64,000 nt of DNA from Tenodera sinensis (Eukaryota > Arthropoda > Insecta > Mantodea > Mantidae). How positions within the stretch are numbered: position 1 is the stretch's first letter; each line of letters starts with the position of its first letter. The stretch is taken from assembly GCA_030765045.1 (NCBI GenBank), contig CM060970.1, positions 48,914,076 through 48,978,075 of the forward strand, written 5' to 3'. The notes below the pieces were generated by a model, which searched no databases, was not told the DNA's origin, and saw only the letters and a list, made by a program, of their open reading frames with translations. This document shows positions 46,036-58,031 of the stretch, piece after piece. A program made the position numbers and the translations under genes.

Positions 46036-47264
46036 CTATATATCCTCCTTATCCTCGTTGTTACAGAATGAGAACAGAATTTTAAACCAATCATCTAGTC
46101 ACCAGTTCTTAAAAGATTTGACCATCGCTAAGCCCACTTAGCCCCTTTTTTCCCTTTTGTAGCAGTTTTTTTGTATAGCGCTTATGATATACAAAATATA
46201 TCATAGTTACAAAATCCAGTAATAGCAAAGGGTTAAGAATATGTACCACAGGTGAAGGGATGCTAGTCGGAAAGGCACTACCGAGGGTCATTAGCGAACG
46301 TCCCAAACATTAACGTAAACGAGATACAATTAGTTTGGCAAGGTCTTCAACATAAAGAAAAAGAGCCTGCTATTGTATTTTTACCAAGTATCGGAAACCC
46401 GAGGGGTTTCGCCAGAGGGCAAAGTCTTGACTTAATGAAGTGAGGGCCATTATGGATGTTTGGGAAGCTAAAAAGGATAATGACTGAGGACAGTAGGAGA
46501 CAGGCATCGTTACGAGGGAGAGATACATGTAAGCAACACGGTGAAAGTTCGTTCCAGCGGTTACGTTAAACTGCATATTTTATTCTATTTAAAATTGTTC
46601 AGCAAAGCTTAAACGTGTAAAAATAAAACAAATGAAGTGTTCTAAAAAAAAAAACTACAATGTCGCTCTCTGTAACCACCACGGATACCCGAGATTAAGA
46701 CTCATGTGTGAGCAGCCGTAGGCACCCATAATAAGAAGCAGTCAATCGAGTGATATAAATGCTTCACTTTGTATCTGCAAGAAAAGACGTAAATAAAAGT
46801 GTTTCTACCAGTATTTATCTAGATTTTACGCGATTTAGATAGAAGAATAAGTTTTGTAAAAACGGTTTGTACAACAATGAGTCCTGGAATGTCAGAGCAA
46901 TCCCTCAAATTTTCATGCAATCAGTTCTAATTTAAAGCACTGTGGATGCAATGTGAAGCAGATTATAAGGTCTATATGCGTAAGAAAAATACCATTTTAT
47001 ACATTTATTCAAGTTAAAACACATTTCTAGCAGAAAATTTAAATCTGTGCATAATTTTCTCCCTTGGATAGTATATGATTTGCTAAAATGTGCTTTTTAA
47101 CTTTAATATAATGAACATGATTTGTATTTGAGATAAAGGAACATACCTGGATTTATACGATTCAACAACTCCGAAATATTTTCTGCCATACTACTTAGAT
47201 ACTGAGTTAATGATTCAATGTTTTATAGAAAGAAAAATAACTATTTTTTTAATTTATATAGGTT

Positions 47265-48055
47265 TTCCACTTTTCAGCGGTTGCCTTGTAGTACTGTACA
47301 AGCTCTCCAATATATCCTATCATTCCTCTGTCCCTCTTGCAATTTTCTATTCCTCATCGCTTTATCTATACCATCCTTCCAAGTAAGGAGTGCCCTTCCT
47401 CGTTTTTTCGACCAGATGCCGACCAACTAATAATTTTCTTTGGTAATCTGTCTTCTGTCATTCTCTGAGCGTGACCATACCATTTGAGAGCCCTTTTTTC
47501 TAATCTATCAACAACACTTTCTTCTGCATCCATTTCATCCTTATATATGCATTTCTTATGTGCTCCATTCTGGATACTCTCATACTTCTCAAGTCATCCA
47601 TTTCTGTCACCAGTAATCTTCCCCTCGATCTTTCACTCACCGTCAATATGTTAAATTACTCTCAACTATAATTTTAATATATTTAACTTTGTTCTTCTGG
47701 TTATATCTCTACTCCATAAAAACCCATTTAAGAAGTTTGTTGCTTTTCTAGCATTGTTTATCCTGTTGTTAATGTCTCGGCTCTACCGGACTGGCCTATA
47801 ACATACCTAAGCTATTTGAATTGTTCAACTCGTTTTATTATTTTACCATTTATTTCCAGATTGTGCCCTCCTCCTCCAACTACTATATTATATTCTGTCT
47901 TGTCAAAATTAATTTTTAATCCTCCTGCCTCAAATGCATCTGTAAGCTTAGGTGTCATGAATTCTATGTCTCTTCTGTCCTGACCTATAAGTACTCGGTC
48001 ATCAACGAATAATTGACTGTAGATTGATCATTCATTTCTATTCCCATTTTGTGAC
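47265..48055 (-). pseudogene. RTE-type LINE reverse transcriptase C-terminal half
   Basis: The minus strand opens with QLFVDDRVLIGQDRRDIEFM near 48018-47960, which contains the RT motif C (VDD). It continues KLTDAFEAGGLKINFDKTEY, NIVVGGGGHNLEINGK, then RDINNRINNARKATNFLNGF, LWSRDIT-like and LNILK pieces. It ends near 47400-47290 with GRALLTWKDGID, KAMRNRKLQEGQRNDRIYW. The order matches RTE-clade polymerases through to their end. Stops and frameshifts are spread along it. The endonuclease and first RT motifs are missing. It lies antisense inside the host gene's intron. Confidence 0.85.
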
Positions 48056-49442
48056 AGGCAGTATTACATTTTCTCAAGATTGAGAACCTTGGTTACTCGA
48101 AATTCTTTTGAGATTGTATTTGCAATTTTCACACATGCACTAGAATCATATAATATTTTTATAAAATATATATTTTCATTATAAATATATATTAAGCTCG
48201 AAAATTAATTTTTTAACCATTTTCATTTAATGGTGTGTAAGGTTTTGTACAGGTTTGCATTCTCTTTTAGAGAAAAAGCTACGTATTTTGCCACTGTCCC
48301 TAGAAGTTCTTAAGGTCGGTAACTTATTAGGCAATACTTTTGAGCTCTCTATTTTTTTATCGACACAGTCTTTAAAGAAATGAAAATGAAAATAAAAATT
48401 AAAGCGCTGCCATGGGTTTCCACTGTTTTCCAATTGTGGAGGAAATAAAACATTCAATAGAAACTGTGACTATTTTCTTTTCCTCGGCAATCAGGATCAT
48501 AAATATTTACTCTCAGGCATATGAATGGGAATGTTTAGGCTTCCATTATTAAAAGTGAGTGCACAAACACACTAGAGGCGCGAAAGATATTTTGGAACGG
48601 TTCCGAGAAGCGGATTCATTTGTGCAAATTTATTAATGTCTTTTCTTAGTACTTTTTGCCACTTATTACCATGTAAAATGAAAATAACACTGGACAGCGT
48701 GAAAATATCGAAGTTATAGAATTTATGAAAACTTCATTCACATTTGAAAGTACCCATAGGTCAATTTATATATGTAATTCCAAAATATTAACTATCTCCC
48801 AATTAATGCGATCATTCATGCATTTCTACAACCAGTTGCTAAAGTAACTCTGTTGTAAATACGAGGTGTTAAGAGCAGTGTATGTACTTTGGTGTGCTAG
48901 TTAGTTTTTTTTCTCTTCGCCTAATAGTTTTCACACAAAGCAACGCTAGGTTTACGACCTGATGTTTTTAGTTTGGTCGGAACTGTGGGCCCAAATGAAT
49001 AACACCTATCAGCATAGACTATTAGTTTTCCTTCGCACCTCCATGCGCGACGTACTGGCCTAGGTATTGTGAGGTCATTGACCTTGGAAAAAGTATTCAA
49101 AGTGGTCCCGATAAATGTTCGTTATCGCGATTCCTGCCTACTCTAGGCCGCGCCTTCAGTGATACGCCTAGTTGAAGGTACTAACCAAACTGAAAACACT
49201 ACTTTTAAAAAGTAAAATCCCGCAAATGAAGCAAATGTTGATGTAATGTTGTTCATACACTGCCCTAAATTACCAATCAAAATATCTGCACTTATCCCCC
49301 TAAAACTCTGATGCACGGATCTCCAACCTTCTCTCTTTGGAGAACCTTTGGCACGGATTAGTTATATCCAGTCCACTCCTCAGTCGGAGGTAGAGTCAGC
49401 CAGGAAAATATGTTCAATTCGCTCCTTATATCTTCAGTAAGG

Positions 49443-50094
49443 TACGAGGGCGAATCAAAAAGTAAGTTGAACTTGCTCGCCACAAGAGCACGCTGTGCGT
49501 CGTGACGGTGGCCAATGTGTAGCAAGCTCCAGTAACTGCTGACACATCCGATAGGTAGGGTGGTGTGGTATCCCGTCGTGTTGTGTGAGCAGAGCGGGCC
49601 TGGTTCAATGGCATGCCAACTGGATATTCACTCCAAATTGAAGGTGCGTGCAACAATCAGATTTCTGTGGGCTAAGCAGCTCAGTTACGTGGACATTCAT
49701 TGTGAAATCACTGCTCTTTATTGTGGGCATGTAATTTTTCACCGCAATAGCTCACACGACCCGCCAAACGTCGGAACTGCTACAGCGATTCAAGTGGGAG
49801 GTAAGACAACATCCCCCATACAGTTCAGACTTAGCGTCATGCGATAACTATGTGTTTAGTAAGGCGGAAAAGGATCTTGGTGGACAATTCTGAAACGATG
49901 AGGAGATGAAATCAGCTGTATTCAGCAGGTGGTTACACAGCACTGGAGGTGATAAATGTTTACAGTCTCTTGAGGACTATATAGAAAAGTGAACTTACAT
50001 TATATGTTGCCATAGCTGTGTTGCCTATGTGTATATGGTTTAATAAATAGCCATAACTTGAAAATGCAAGTTACTTTTTTGATTCGCCCTCGTA
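49443..50094 (+). mobile_element. mariner element with internal deletion
   Basis: Inverted ends CGAGGGCGAATCAAAAAGTAA (49445-49465) and TTACTTTTTTGATTCGCCCTCG (50071-50092) are flanked by TA at 49443-49444 and 50093-50094, the mariner target duplication. The whole insert is 648 bp, about half the 1.3 kb usual for mariners, with both transposase ends present and the middle deleted. The ends still match except for one inserted base. Confidence 0.92.
49608..49992 (+). pseudogene. mariner transposase, internally deleted and frameshifted
   Basis: From the ATG at 49608 the N-terminus reads KLKVRATIRFLWAKQL, YVDIHCEITALY (the DNA-binding helices). After about 49735 the reading jumps to the C-terminal part in another frame: TRQTSELLQRFKWEVRQHPP, SSDLASCDNYVF (last catalytic Asp segment), KAEKDLGGQF, then a stop, NDEEMKSAVFSRWLH and DYIEK before TGA at 49990. 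The first two catalytic Asp segments are lost, so it cannot be active. Mariners share this layout: helix-turn-helix, then D,D34D. Confidence 0.9.
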
Positions 50095-50642
50095 TAACCC
50101 GCGACAGATCTCAAAAAGCTAATTTCTACGTTTCAATTCTCCTTTCCTCCTTTTTCGTCATAAGTCAAAACTCTGAACTGTAAAGCCGCATTGTTGCTGC
50201 CAATAACATTTAATGTTTCCTTTCTAGTATTTTAGAGATACATTTGTAACACATACATTTATACATAAAGTAATTGAATTTATTGATTTTGTTGTAAATA
50301 TCATCATTCCTCATTTAAGAAATATTGTAGCTGAGGTAATTAAAACAATTTATCTGCTCTATTGTTTTTCCATTCAAGGCAAGTTTTGCTCTGCGTCTGT
50401 TTCTTTAAATGCTAAAACGTTTGTTTTGATAACTCAAGTATTTAAATTAAAACGTTTACTCGTTTTATTTAACTGAAATAATGCCGTTGTGTTTTATTAT
50501 TAAAACTAGATATACAAATTTAGTTATCTGCAAACAGAAGGGTGTCTAACACTACATTTTGTAATTAAAAATAAACAAAAATGTAATTTTCTACACATTT
50601 GCCATTTTGTCATCAGTATAGTGGGTGTTGAAAGATCTGTTT

Positions 50643-51307
50643 GATATTACAATAGGAGTTGGAATTGGTCAAAACTAGAATCATTGTTCCTATAAACATA
50701 GGTCCAGAAACAAATACCTATTGATATGGGCCATTTTACTTGTGTTGAGTACTTACTCCATGCAATGGACTTCAGCAAGTGCATTCTAGGGAACTTGTCA
50801 CAAATGGTTAACAGAACAATTGTTGGGTCATAAATACCAAACAGGAGTCGTGATGATTTCTGCTATTTGACCTCTTGTGACATCTGTACGTTATGTCGAT
50901 ACTACTACAAGAGATGCTCCATGTGGTTACCATGCACTCTTAGATATCTTGAACTCCTCTTCTCAAAGAATTCAGGACTATTTCGGTCATACCTGGCTGC
51001 TTTCGGATTTGGACACATGCATTCCTCACACGCTCTTGTAACGTATACACTTAGTTGTATTTGGCATCACCAATGTCCTTAAATGTTCTCGTAGCCAAAA
51101 GTCCAACACAGTGACACCCAGGAAATAGGGAGGCCATGCTACTGGACCTCTTTGACCAATCCATCTGTTGGATGAAGCTGATTGTCTGGTGTAAATACTC
51201 AACACACTTAAAATGGCCCATATCTTAAAATGTATTTGCTTCAGGACATGTTTCTGGAAACATTTATTCTATGTTTGCCCAATCCAAACTCCTGTTGCAA
51301 TATCAGA
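50643..51307 (-). mobile_element. DDE transposon fossil with about 115-bp terminal inverted repeats
   Basis: The left end (GATATTACAATAGGAGTT..., TGATATGGGCCATTTTACTTG, TGTTGAGTACTTAC at 50643-50757) is the inverse of 51190-51304 (complement GATATTGCAACAGGAGTTTG, ATATGGGCCATTTTAAGTG). Minus-strand internal sequence has transposase remnants: WIDWSKRSSSMASLFPG (the 'WI.r.gpvaWPPrsPDl' region), RVRNACVQIRKQPGMTEIVL and a MVTTWSISC tail. It has frameshifts and lacks most of the catalytic domain. It is related in protein type to the elements at 9975 and 18012. Confidence 0.75.
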
Positions 51308-51516
51308 CACTTTCTTAAAAATCCTACTCATTAAAGCCGATGAAAGTGGATACTCTTATCTCCTTTTTATTTGTTGATTTATTTATTTTAGTTGTCTAAT
51401 AAATAACTGCTTCCCCAGATAGAAGGGAAGCGTGACAGTCGAATGCAGGTGTCTAAGCAGGCAGGGAAGGAGTGCAGCACATAACCTCAACCACTCACTT
51501 GTGTGTTTGTGTACAG

Positions 51517-51621
51517 TTCTACGAGGCTCTATTCTGCTGCGAGAGGCACGGGGTGGAGAAGATTGTGGAGTGTGAAGCCGAGACCGAGGGCAAGCAGCAA
51601 GCTGTTGTAGCCTACGTTAAG
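51517..51621 (+). CDS. Coding exon B of the unrecognised host gene
   Basis: Acceptor TTTGTGTACAG precedes 51517 and donor AAG|GTACTT follows 51621. The exon is exactly 105 bases, 35 codons, phase 0 at both sides. It encodes FYEALFCCERHGVEKIVECE, then AETEGKQQAVVAYVK. Both neighbouring frames have stops. The charged, balanced composition looks like a folded domain, unlike the repeats around it. GC content is well above the flanks. Confidence 0.75.
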
Positions 51622-52147
51622 GTACTTCTCCCTCCTCCCGTGTAGCCTCCCTTTGGTACGTAATTTCTTTAGATCTTCCCCTCGAAACCCATCCTATCCC
51701 CTTTTTGTAGACTTGCTTTCAGTTCACGTCTTTCACATATGTACGTAAACAAGCTGCTAAAAAGACCTTCCATCGCAAATTCTGTCTCTAATTTAAAATC
51801 ACAGGCTACGAAAATTGTGATCACTGTGTAGAAAAATATGACAGGCTTTTGATTTCTGCACTAGCTTTTAAAACCTTTGGAACCTAAAAATGATACGCGA
51901 ATACGTTTGAAATCTCTGCATTTAAATGACCATCTCGAGAGAAGCTAAATTTTATTCCCAGTCATTTAAGAACTTTACATTTTTCATTGCTTAAATTCGA
52001 GATGAAATAGTCAGCCGAAGAAGTATACCATTGTACCAGAACTAAGAGTAATACATTAAAACTGTTTTTTTCCCCTCGAAATTTTCATATACTTTCATAT
52101 CTATTATTAAATATATAATTTGATGAAATGTATGCAGAATGTTACCG

Positions 52148-52445
52148 AGAGGGATGGCTCAGGCAGTAACGCCTATCGTCCGTATTCGGGAGTTCCGGAT
52201 TCAAATCCCGGGGCCCAGATACCACGACCCAGAGTTCTATCTTAAGTCTAAACATGCATTATAAATGAAAAATAGTTGGTACTAGTGAATGCTGTGCCAT
52301 CTATTCACAGATAATGTAAGCAGATGAACTGGATGACACCCAAATGTCATTTGCGTCACAGAGGCAGAGGTACAGTTGCCCTGCACTGCTCCCTCTGTGA
52401 TCTCGTGTCGAAGCAAGGTGGTGCACTTAGGGATGCTAACTTACA
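52148..52445 (+). mobile_element. tRNA-derived SINE, third family
   Basis: GATGGCTCAGGCAGTAACGCC (A box) and CCGGATTCAAATCCCGG (B box, in a perfect T-arm-like stem) lie at tRNA spacing. A body of about 220 bp follows (CCACGACCCAGAGTTC, CATTTGCGTCACAGAGGCAG, AGCAAGGTGGTGCACTTAGG). Heads of the same kind occur at 58032 (+) and 31530 (-). Confidence 0.7.
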
Positions 52446-54667
52446 ATGCTAACTATCCACCATACACTAGTATTTTTTAACATATAAAAACATCCGTCGC
52501 CAAATGATAACGTAGTTCAAGCGATGCAAAATACATATAGAGACAAAATTGTGGAATGACAAATGGTCATTCTACAAATATTCTAAGAGCAGGGATTCCA
52601 AAGATGAAACACGTTAAAAATTCAGTTTGAATTATGTAAATTTTAGAAGTTCATTTAAAGGTATTTTTCACAGAATGCACATATTAAAACAATTTGAAGC
52701 ACAAAGTATGCAGTTTAATTTAAATAAAAGTTAATTTTGAAGGACTTTACTAGAACAGCTCTCTATGTTCGATTTATTTTCATTGAAAACATTCATAATG
52801 AAATATATCTATCTAATAACATCTTGTTAAAATAAAATTGATACTTATGCAGCCTGGTAACACTAAAATTTTCACAAATAAACGAAGTACAAAACACCCA
52901 ATGTTGTCAAGATAACAAAATAGTTTCATGTACATATTAAGAGAAAAACATCAACGTAAAATGTCGAAGTTATAGACCATTCAACCAACAGCAGTTTGGT
53001 ATTTGATTATTTATGATCACCGACTGGGGTTAAAATTGCGTATTGTAATGGCTAACATCACCTTTATAAATATACCTAGTTATCAATAATCGGTGCGGGC
53101 GTTTCTTTGCAAATATATCTCAGAATTTAAGCTTCACTCTGAATGCACAGCAGGATCTGTTGTTAGAACAAAACCGCAATTCTACATTTTTTCTAATGCT
53201 GCGATCCTTTTTCTCGCAGGGTGTGTGTTAGTGGTACGAAGCTTAACTCTTTGTCTAAGGTTAAGTTCGAAACGTTTTACTCTTTTTCGTTTTTTTCCTC
53301 TCTTTTTCACGGGAATTCTGGGTTTATCTCACCCACAGACCGCTTCAGGGCTTATTTCGTCTTCTTCACCCAGTATTTCTTTGTTTTTACTATCTTTTCT
53401 TTCCTGATTTGACACAACACGGATTATTTGTCTTTACTTTAATCTTGGTTCTCTATTTCAAATATAAATTATGGAAATACTTTGATATTACTTAAAGGAG
53501 GACCACTTTCTAAAAATCATGAAAATATTACCTTCCTAAAGTTTAGATTCTATTGTTGCCTAATGCCTTCATTAACCGAAACATTTGACAACTAAATATG
53601 TGAGGGTTTAACAAACTATAAATTATAAATGCAAAATAAACCAGAAATTACATGGATACAAGTACTTCAGAATAGAAACTAAACCTCTTGTAATAACATA
53701 ACCTCTTATAGTAAACATAAGAACACAATTTTTGAGCTAAAATTACATTCATTTGCTTAATCTTGACACAGGTAGCGATGTCATTTATGCTTAAATATTC
53801 CTTAAGCAACAGAGTTTTTTTTTCAACAGAAATGTAACTTTACACGAAACACAAAACATTTTGAAGCTTTTCATTCCAAAACAAATAACTCTGAATCCAC
53901 AGAACTGCTTACGTACAATATGAAACGACGTAAGTGATATTTCTCTTGTTATTGCACGTAATTTACATTTCTTCCATAACCTAAATTACATTAAAACTCT
54001 TGTAGATTTGGTTTTATAATTTCATTCTATATTTTTATCTAATATAAAACGCAGTAGAATGGCTACATTTAGCACTTTTGGCTATGCATGATTTCTGCCT
54101 TATTTTTAAATCCATCCTTGCTGAAGTTGGAATTCCTTTTCTGGGAATGGTACCTTAACGTAGGTAATATAACTTCATTGCTTCCTTTATTTAATATTGA
54201 AGCTTACCTAAATTCTCTATCTTAGAATTCAACAAATTTGAGCCTTTTTCTGAGTGGATAGAGTAAGTTTTAGTTACTAAGTACTCAGATGTCATCCAGA
54301 ACGTCGTTTTAATTCATCATCGATTAAGGTGCAATTTTTGTGCAACTTGAGTCTAGGAGTGATGAAGTTACTTTCCATTCTCTATTTTTTAATGTTTTCT
54401 TCCCAGAGGAACTCCATGGTGTCATCCTCCTGACGTTCTTTAGCTACCAAGATGTTTACACTTGCGAAACAATTGATAAACAATTTAACAATAGAGGTCA
54501 AAATAAAATGGAAACAAATGAGTGTTTAGATATAAAAGAAGGAATATTTCTTTTGTTAGGAATTTCAGGTATTGTGATTCTCCTTGAGAAAATACTTTAA
54601 CTGGTATACATACTTGCAAATACAAATGTGAGTAGTATTTTTTACATTAGATCACACACATTCACAC

Positions 54668-54792
54668 TCTGAATCCCCTTCCCGGCTATAAAGAGGATAG
54701 GGAATAATTCCCAGTTTCCAGTCGGGAATCGTGCCCGGGATCCTTCACAGAGCAAACAGAAGCTCTGCCGACTGAGCTAAAGAGCCAGCCCA
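54668..54792 (-). mobile_element. tRNA-derived SINE head
   Basis: The minus strand reads GGCTGGCTCTTTAGCTCAGT, CGGCAGAGCTTCTG (A box), then GGGCACGATTCCCGACTGG (B-box-like). It continues into a short body GGGAATTATTCCCTATCC. The acceptor strands do not pair, so it is not a tRNA gene. Confidence 0.6.
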
Positions 54793-54914
54793 AGAGTTTC
54801 TTGTTTGCATTATACGCACACCTGTATGCAAATCGAAGTATTTATTAGAACGATTATTGTGATGATTATTTCAGGAGATTTTTATAAGCTTAAATGAAAT
54901 CTTGAAAGAAAGGA

Positions 54915-54915
<1 letters not shown>

Positions 54916-54959
<44 letters not shown>
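54916..54959 (+). repeat. Poly(A) tract, 44 bases
   Basis: An uninterrupted A run within the intron. No retroelement body is recognisable immediately upstream, so its origin is unclear. Confidence 0.9.
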
Positions 54960-54960
<1 letters not shown>

Positions 54961-55215
54961 AGTTTGTTTTGGTCTCCCACTAAGAGACTCAAAGATGGCT
55001 TTTTAAAATTATTTCCCTCATATATTTATAGGAAAAGTTGTTTCATTTCTTTTGCAACACATTACTGCAACTGGTCAAGATAAATGGAGCACTTTTATAA
55101 CGTCACTATCCTTAGATATTGTTTTAACTCTGAATTAAATTTAAACACTGGGTGGGAACTAGAAGCCCAGTAATTAAAAGTACTAGCAAGTTGAAATAAA
55201 CGGACATTTCCTCAG

Positions 55216-55279
55216 GAGGTCTACCTGCCTAAATACACGTCAGGTGAGAGATGGGAAACAATTGCAGTGCGTCAGTCTG
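55216..55279 (+). CDS. Coding exon C of the unrecognised host gene
   Basis: Acceptor CATTTCCTCAG precedes 55216. Donor TCTG|GTAAGT follows 55279 and is near-consensus. The 64-base exon encodes EVYLPKYTSGERWETIAVRQS and leaves in phase 1, continuing exon B (phase 0) without a break. A second possible donor (CAG|GTGAGA at 55244) would give a 28-base exon with the same outgoing phase; the longer form is preferred because the intervening codons read like real protein. A weak phase-compatible continuation to a stop is at 55589-55650. Confidence 0.65.
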
Positions 55280-55928
55280 GTAAGTGGAAATTTCATGCTT
55301 TAAGGGGACAAGTAGTCTGAACATAGAGAAATTACACTTTAGTGAGTTAAAATACAACAGCTCTTAAAGTTCTCAATGGCTTTATGTAAAATGTTTATGA
55401 ATTCTACTATAAATCATTACAATTGTGTCAAGTAGTTTAATTGCGTTGATTAGGTTATGTGTTTGGGGTCTATAAAATTTAATTCATCCAGCAGAAAAAA
55501 ATAACATTTACTTTTACTTTGGTTCCTAAGGACCTGGGAAACTGCTACGTATTGCTGACATGTTTTTCCTCATTACTTTCACAAACAGGAGTAAAAGATA
55601 AATCTACAAAAACCCAAGCATTTGGAAGAAGTGCATTATCTATCTTGTGACGAAGACTTACGCTGTATGACAAAATTTGTGTGAATCAGATGATTCCAGT
55701 TCGGAAGATAAACTGAAAATGAGATCTTTAGATTCAGAAACTGATCATAAAGAAGAAGATGCAATTAACCTATGATATAAACATGTATTTTGTAGGTAAC
55801 ATCACATGCTTGTCAGAGACTCATACTACGAGATCTAGTAAGATAATACTAATAAAACCATGTATATTTTAGCTAAATGAAGCTAAACATGGGAATGGAG
55901 GGGAAATGTAATATGTAATATTTAATTA
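55280..55928. other. Downstream intron or 3' region
   Basis: Apart from the weak candidate exon at 55589-55650, nothing is recognisable here. Confidence 0.35.
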
Positions 55929-55929
55929 A

Positions 55930-56690
55930 ATATAATCTAAAATCTGGTGTGTTGCACTCTGCACTCACACGACTTTGTCTACTCTTGTATTAATCATCTC
56001 TTACAAACTCTTATTCGTAATCGTCTTGTGTTAGTTGAGATAAGCATTTGTACAAATTATCTTATTGCTTATTTCCTTGTAGGTGCAAGGGGAATATTAG
56101 AATCACTTTGAGTGATAGTCAAATCTTTTAAAGCTTCACGAAAGTTGTTTTCCGAAACTCGCACACATAACGAGGAATATCTCCGAAATGTTTCACCCTA
56201 CAAGAACATTTATTCAGACATAAATTGTGTATTTAGAAAGAGCTACATTTTTGTTTGGTATGATTTGGTCTATCTCTAACGGTTTACCAGATATGCAAAA
56301 GTCGTCCAGAGTAAATGCGACTACAGGGGCTATAGCAAGAAAATTCAAAATATACATTTCATTTGTCATAAAAATATCTCAAACATATGACATTTTAATC
56401 AAAATAGAAAAATAAAAATTTTCGAAAAAATGTCCATGTAAAGGGTAGTTTGGGTGGGGCTATTTTCTTCAAAATCTTCTTGTCTCATCGTTGAAATACA
56501 TTAAGCTTAAATACCAACTTTGGTTTTTAACCTACTTTTCGTTTTTGTGTTATGCTGTCCACAGACTGACACACACACGCACACAGTCACACAGACACAC
56601 AGACACACAGACACACATGGATCTTTTTATAATTTTTTTTTATTCAGGGGATCTCAAAACATATTTCCGGTGAAATCTATATAAGCATAT
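55930..56690 (-). repeat. Copy of repeat family X, right end truncated
   Basis: It starts AAAATCTGGTGTGTTGCACTC and follows the family order: CCTTGTAGGTGCAAGGGGAA, CGAGGAATATCTCCGAAATG, CTACAGGGGCTATAGC, a CACAGACA tract at 56567-56619, GGATCTCAAAACATATTTCC. It stops at GGTGAAATCT before the terminal GTAGAGAAAGT. Confidence 0.8.
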
Positions 56691-58030
56691 AAGCACAAAA
56701 ATACAGCGATACTGTGTTCTATCAGGAAAACGTGAATTCATGTACCATTTTCTCTTAAAGTACCTACAATACACAATCGCACTCTTGCATGCTCGTTATT
56801 AGTACAATCAGCTATGTTCTGAACCTCAATTTAGTTGTATCATTTTACTATAAATTAAAAAAAAAAAAAAAAAAAAAAAACATTTGCAAAGTCAAAAAAG
56901 TAGAAACCTAGAAAGTTTGCACTATTGTTGCTTGGTTAATATCGCTAATATATATTATAAACTTATCATTGTGATTCAGAAAGTTCAATTGTGTGCTACA
57001 TACATGAACTGCAAATTTTAGCTTTCTACCTTCGTTCTTCCTGAGTAAAAAGTGCATGAATTCACATGTTTTAAGAGTAAATTTTATTATTTTTCTGCTG
57101 AATGAAATAATTTTTATAGATTCAACCGCATAAGGTATCAATGCAAATAATCATTTGACATAATTCCCATTATACACACAATAATGCATAAACGTTTAAT
57201 GAACAACCATTGAAAATTTTAAGAGCAGTGGTTCTTTACTTTAGTTTAACTTAGTAAGATCTAATTTCTGTATGTTCAGACTGTCTTGTTCCTTTAAACC
57301 AAGACGAAGCCAGTTCCGTTCAGCTTTCCATTTTTTAGTCTGCTTATGGCACTATGAGAAAATATAAAGTTTAATTATTAAACAATAATTTAGACATGGT
57401 GAGTATTTGAAACAATTTTTGTCTTCTTAAAAAGCATGTAATATTAGAATTTAAGGGAAATTGGAGGGATCACATTTTGCTCATTTTTCTTATCATATTC
57501 ATTCCAAGACTCTAGAATTGTGTGATTTATAATGTACCTATTTCTGGTTGATTAGACTTCTATTTAATACGCTTTTGCTCATTTTGCTGCATGTTTTATG
57601 ATTTATGTTATCTCATGTACTTACATAAAAATTGTTATCTCATAATTTATATTGTACAAGTCCGTGCTTTGGCTTAAAATAAGGGCAAATTAAGTTGAAT
57701 GAGATCTTTCCCATTTATTACCAGCATTATGTTGTTTGTTATTCATGTTTTTGTTCATTATCTGCTATTGTTTAAACCACAACTTCTGGAATATAAGGAG
57801 TTTAAACAAGCTTAAACAATATTTTCACAGAATCTTTATGCTTCAACTTTCTAATTTTATTTACGTTTATGACATCTTAATAAGTAACTGAACGTACAAT
57901 GGTTAACACAATCCTTCTATCAAATCCGTAAAACATTTGCTAAGATACAGAAATATTTAGCAATTGTTTAAACATAGTATAGATCTATTGATTAAGAAAT
58001 ACACGAAGAAAACTGATTGTAGGGTGTTAA
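56690..58030. other. AT-rich non-coding DNA
   Basis: It includes a 24-base poly(A) at 56857-56880. No gene or repeat ends were recognised. Confidence 0.4.
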
Positions 58031-58031
58031 A

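Larger units (their letters stand above)
42540..51516 (+). other. GC-AG intron between exons A and B, about 9 kb
   Basis: It begins GCAAGT and ends TTTGTGTACAG. It is filled with repeats: a SINE fragment at 43726, a Tc1/mariner-like scrap at 45005, a SINE at 45660, an RTE fragment at 47265, a mariner at 49445 and a DDE element at 50643. The spaces between them (42560-43720, 43850-45000, 46040-47260, 48060-49440, 50100-50640) show nothing recognisable. Transcription direction is inferred from splice sites and phases only. Confidence 0.55.
51622..55215 (+). other. Intron between exons B and C, about 3.6 kb
   Basis: It begins GTACTT and ends TTTCCTCAG. It holds a SINE at 52148, a SINE fragment at 54670 and a 44-base poly(A) at 54916. 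The ORFs of 86-104 codons at 53093-53407 and 54340-54600 are AT/T-rich chance frames. Confidence 0.5.

Noticed and set aside
54340..54600. 86-codon ORF inside the host intron as an extra exon
   Set aside because: No matching splice sites or phase, AT-rich codons and no domain.
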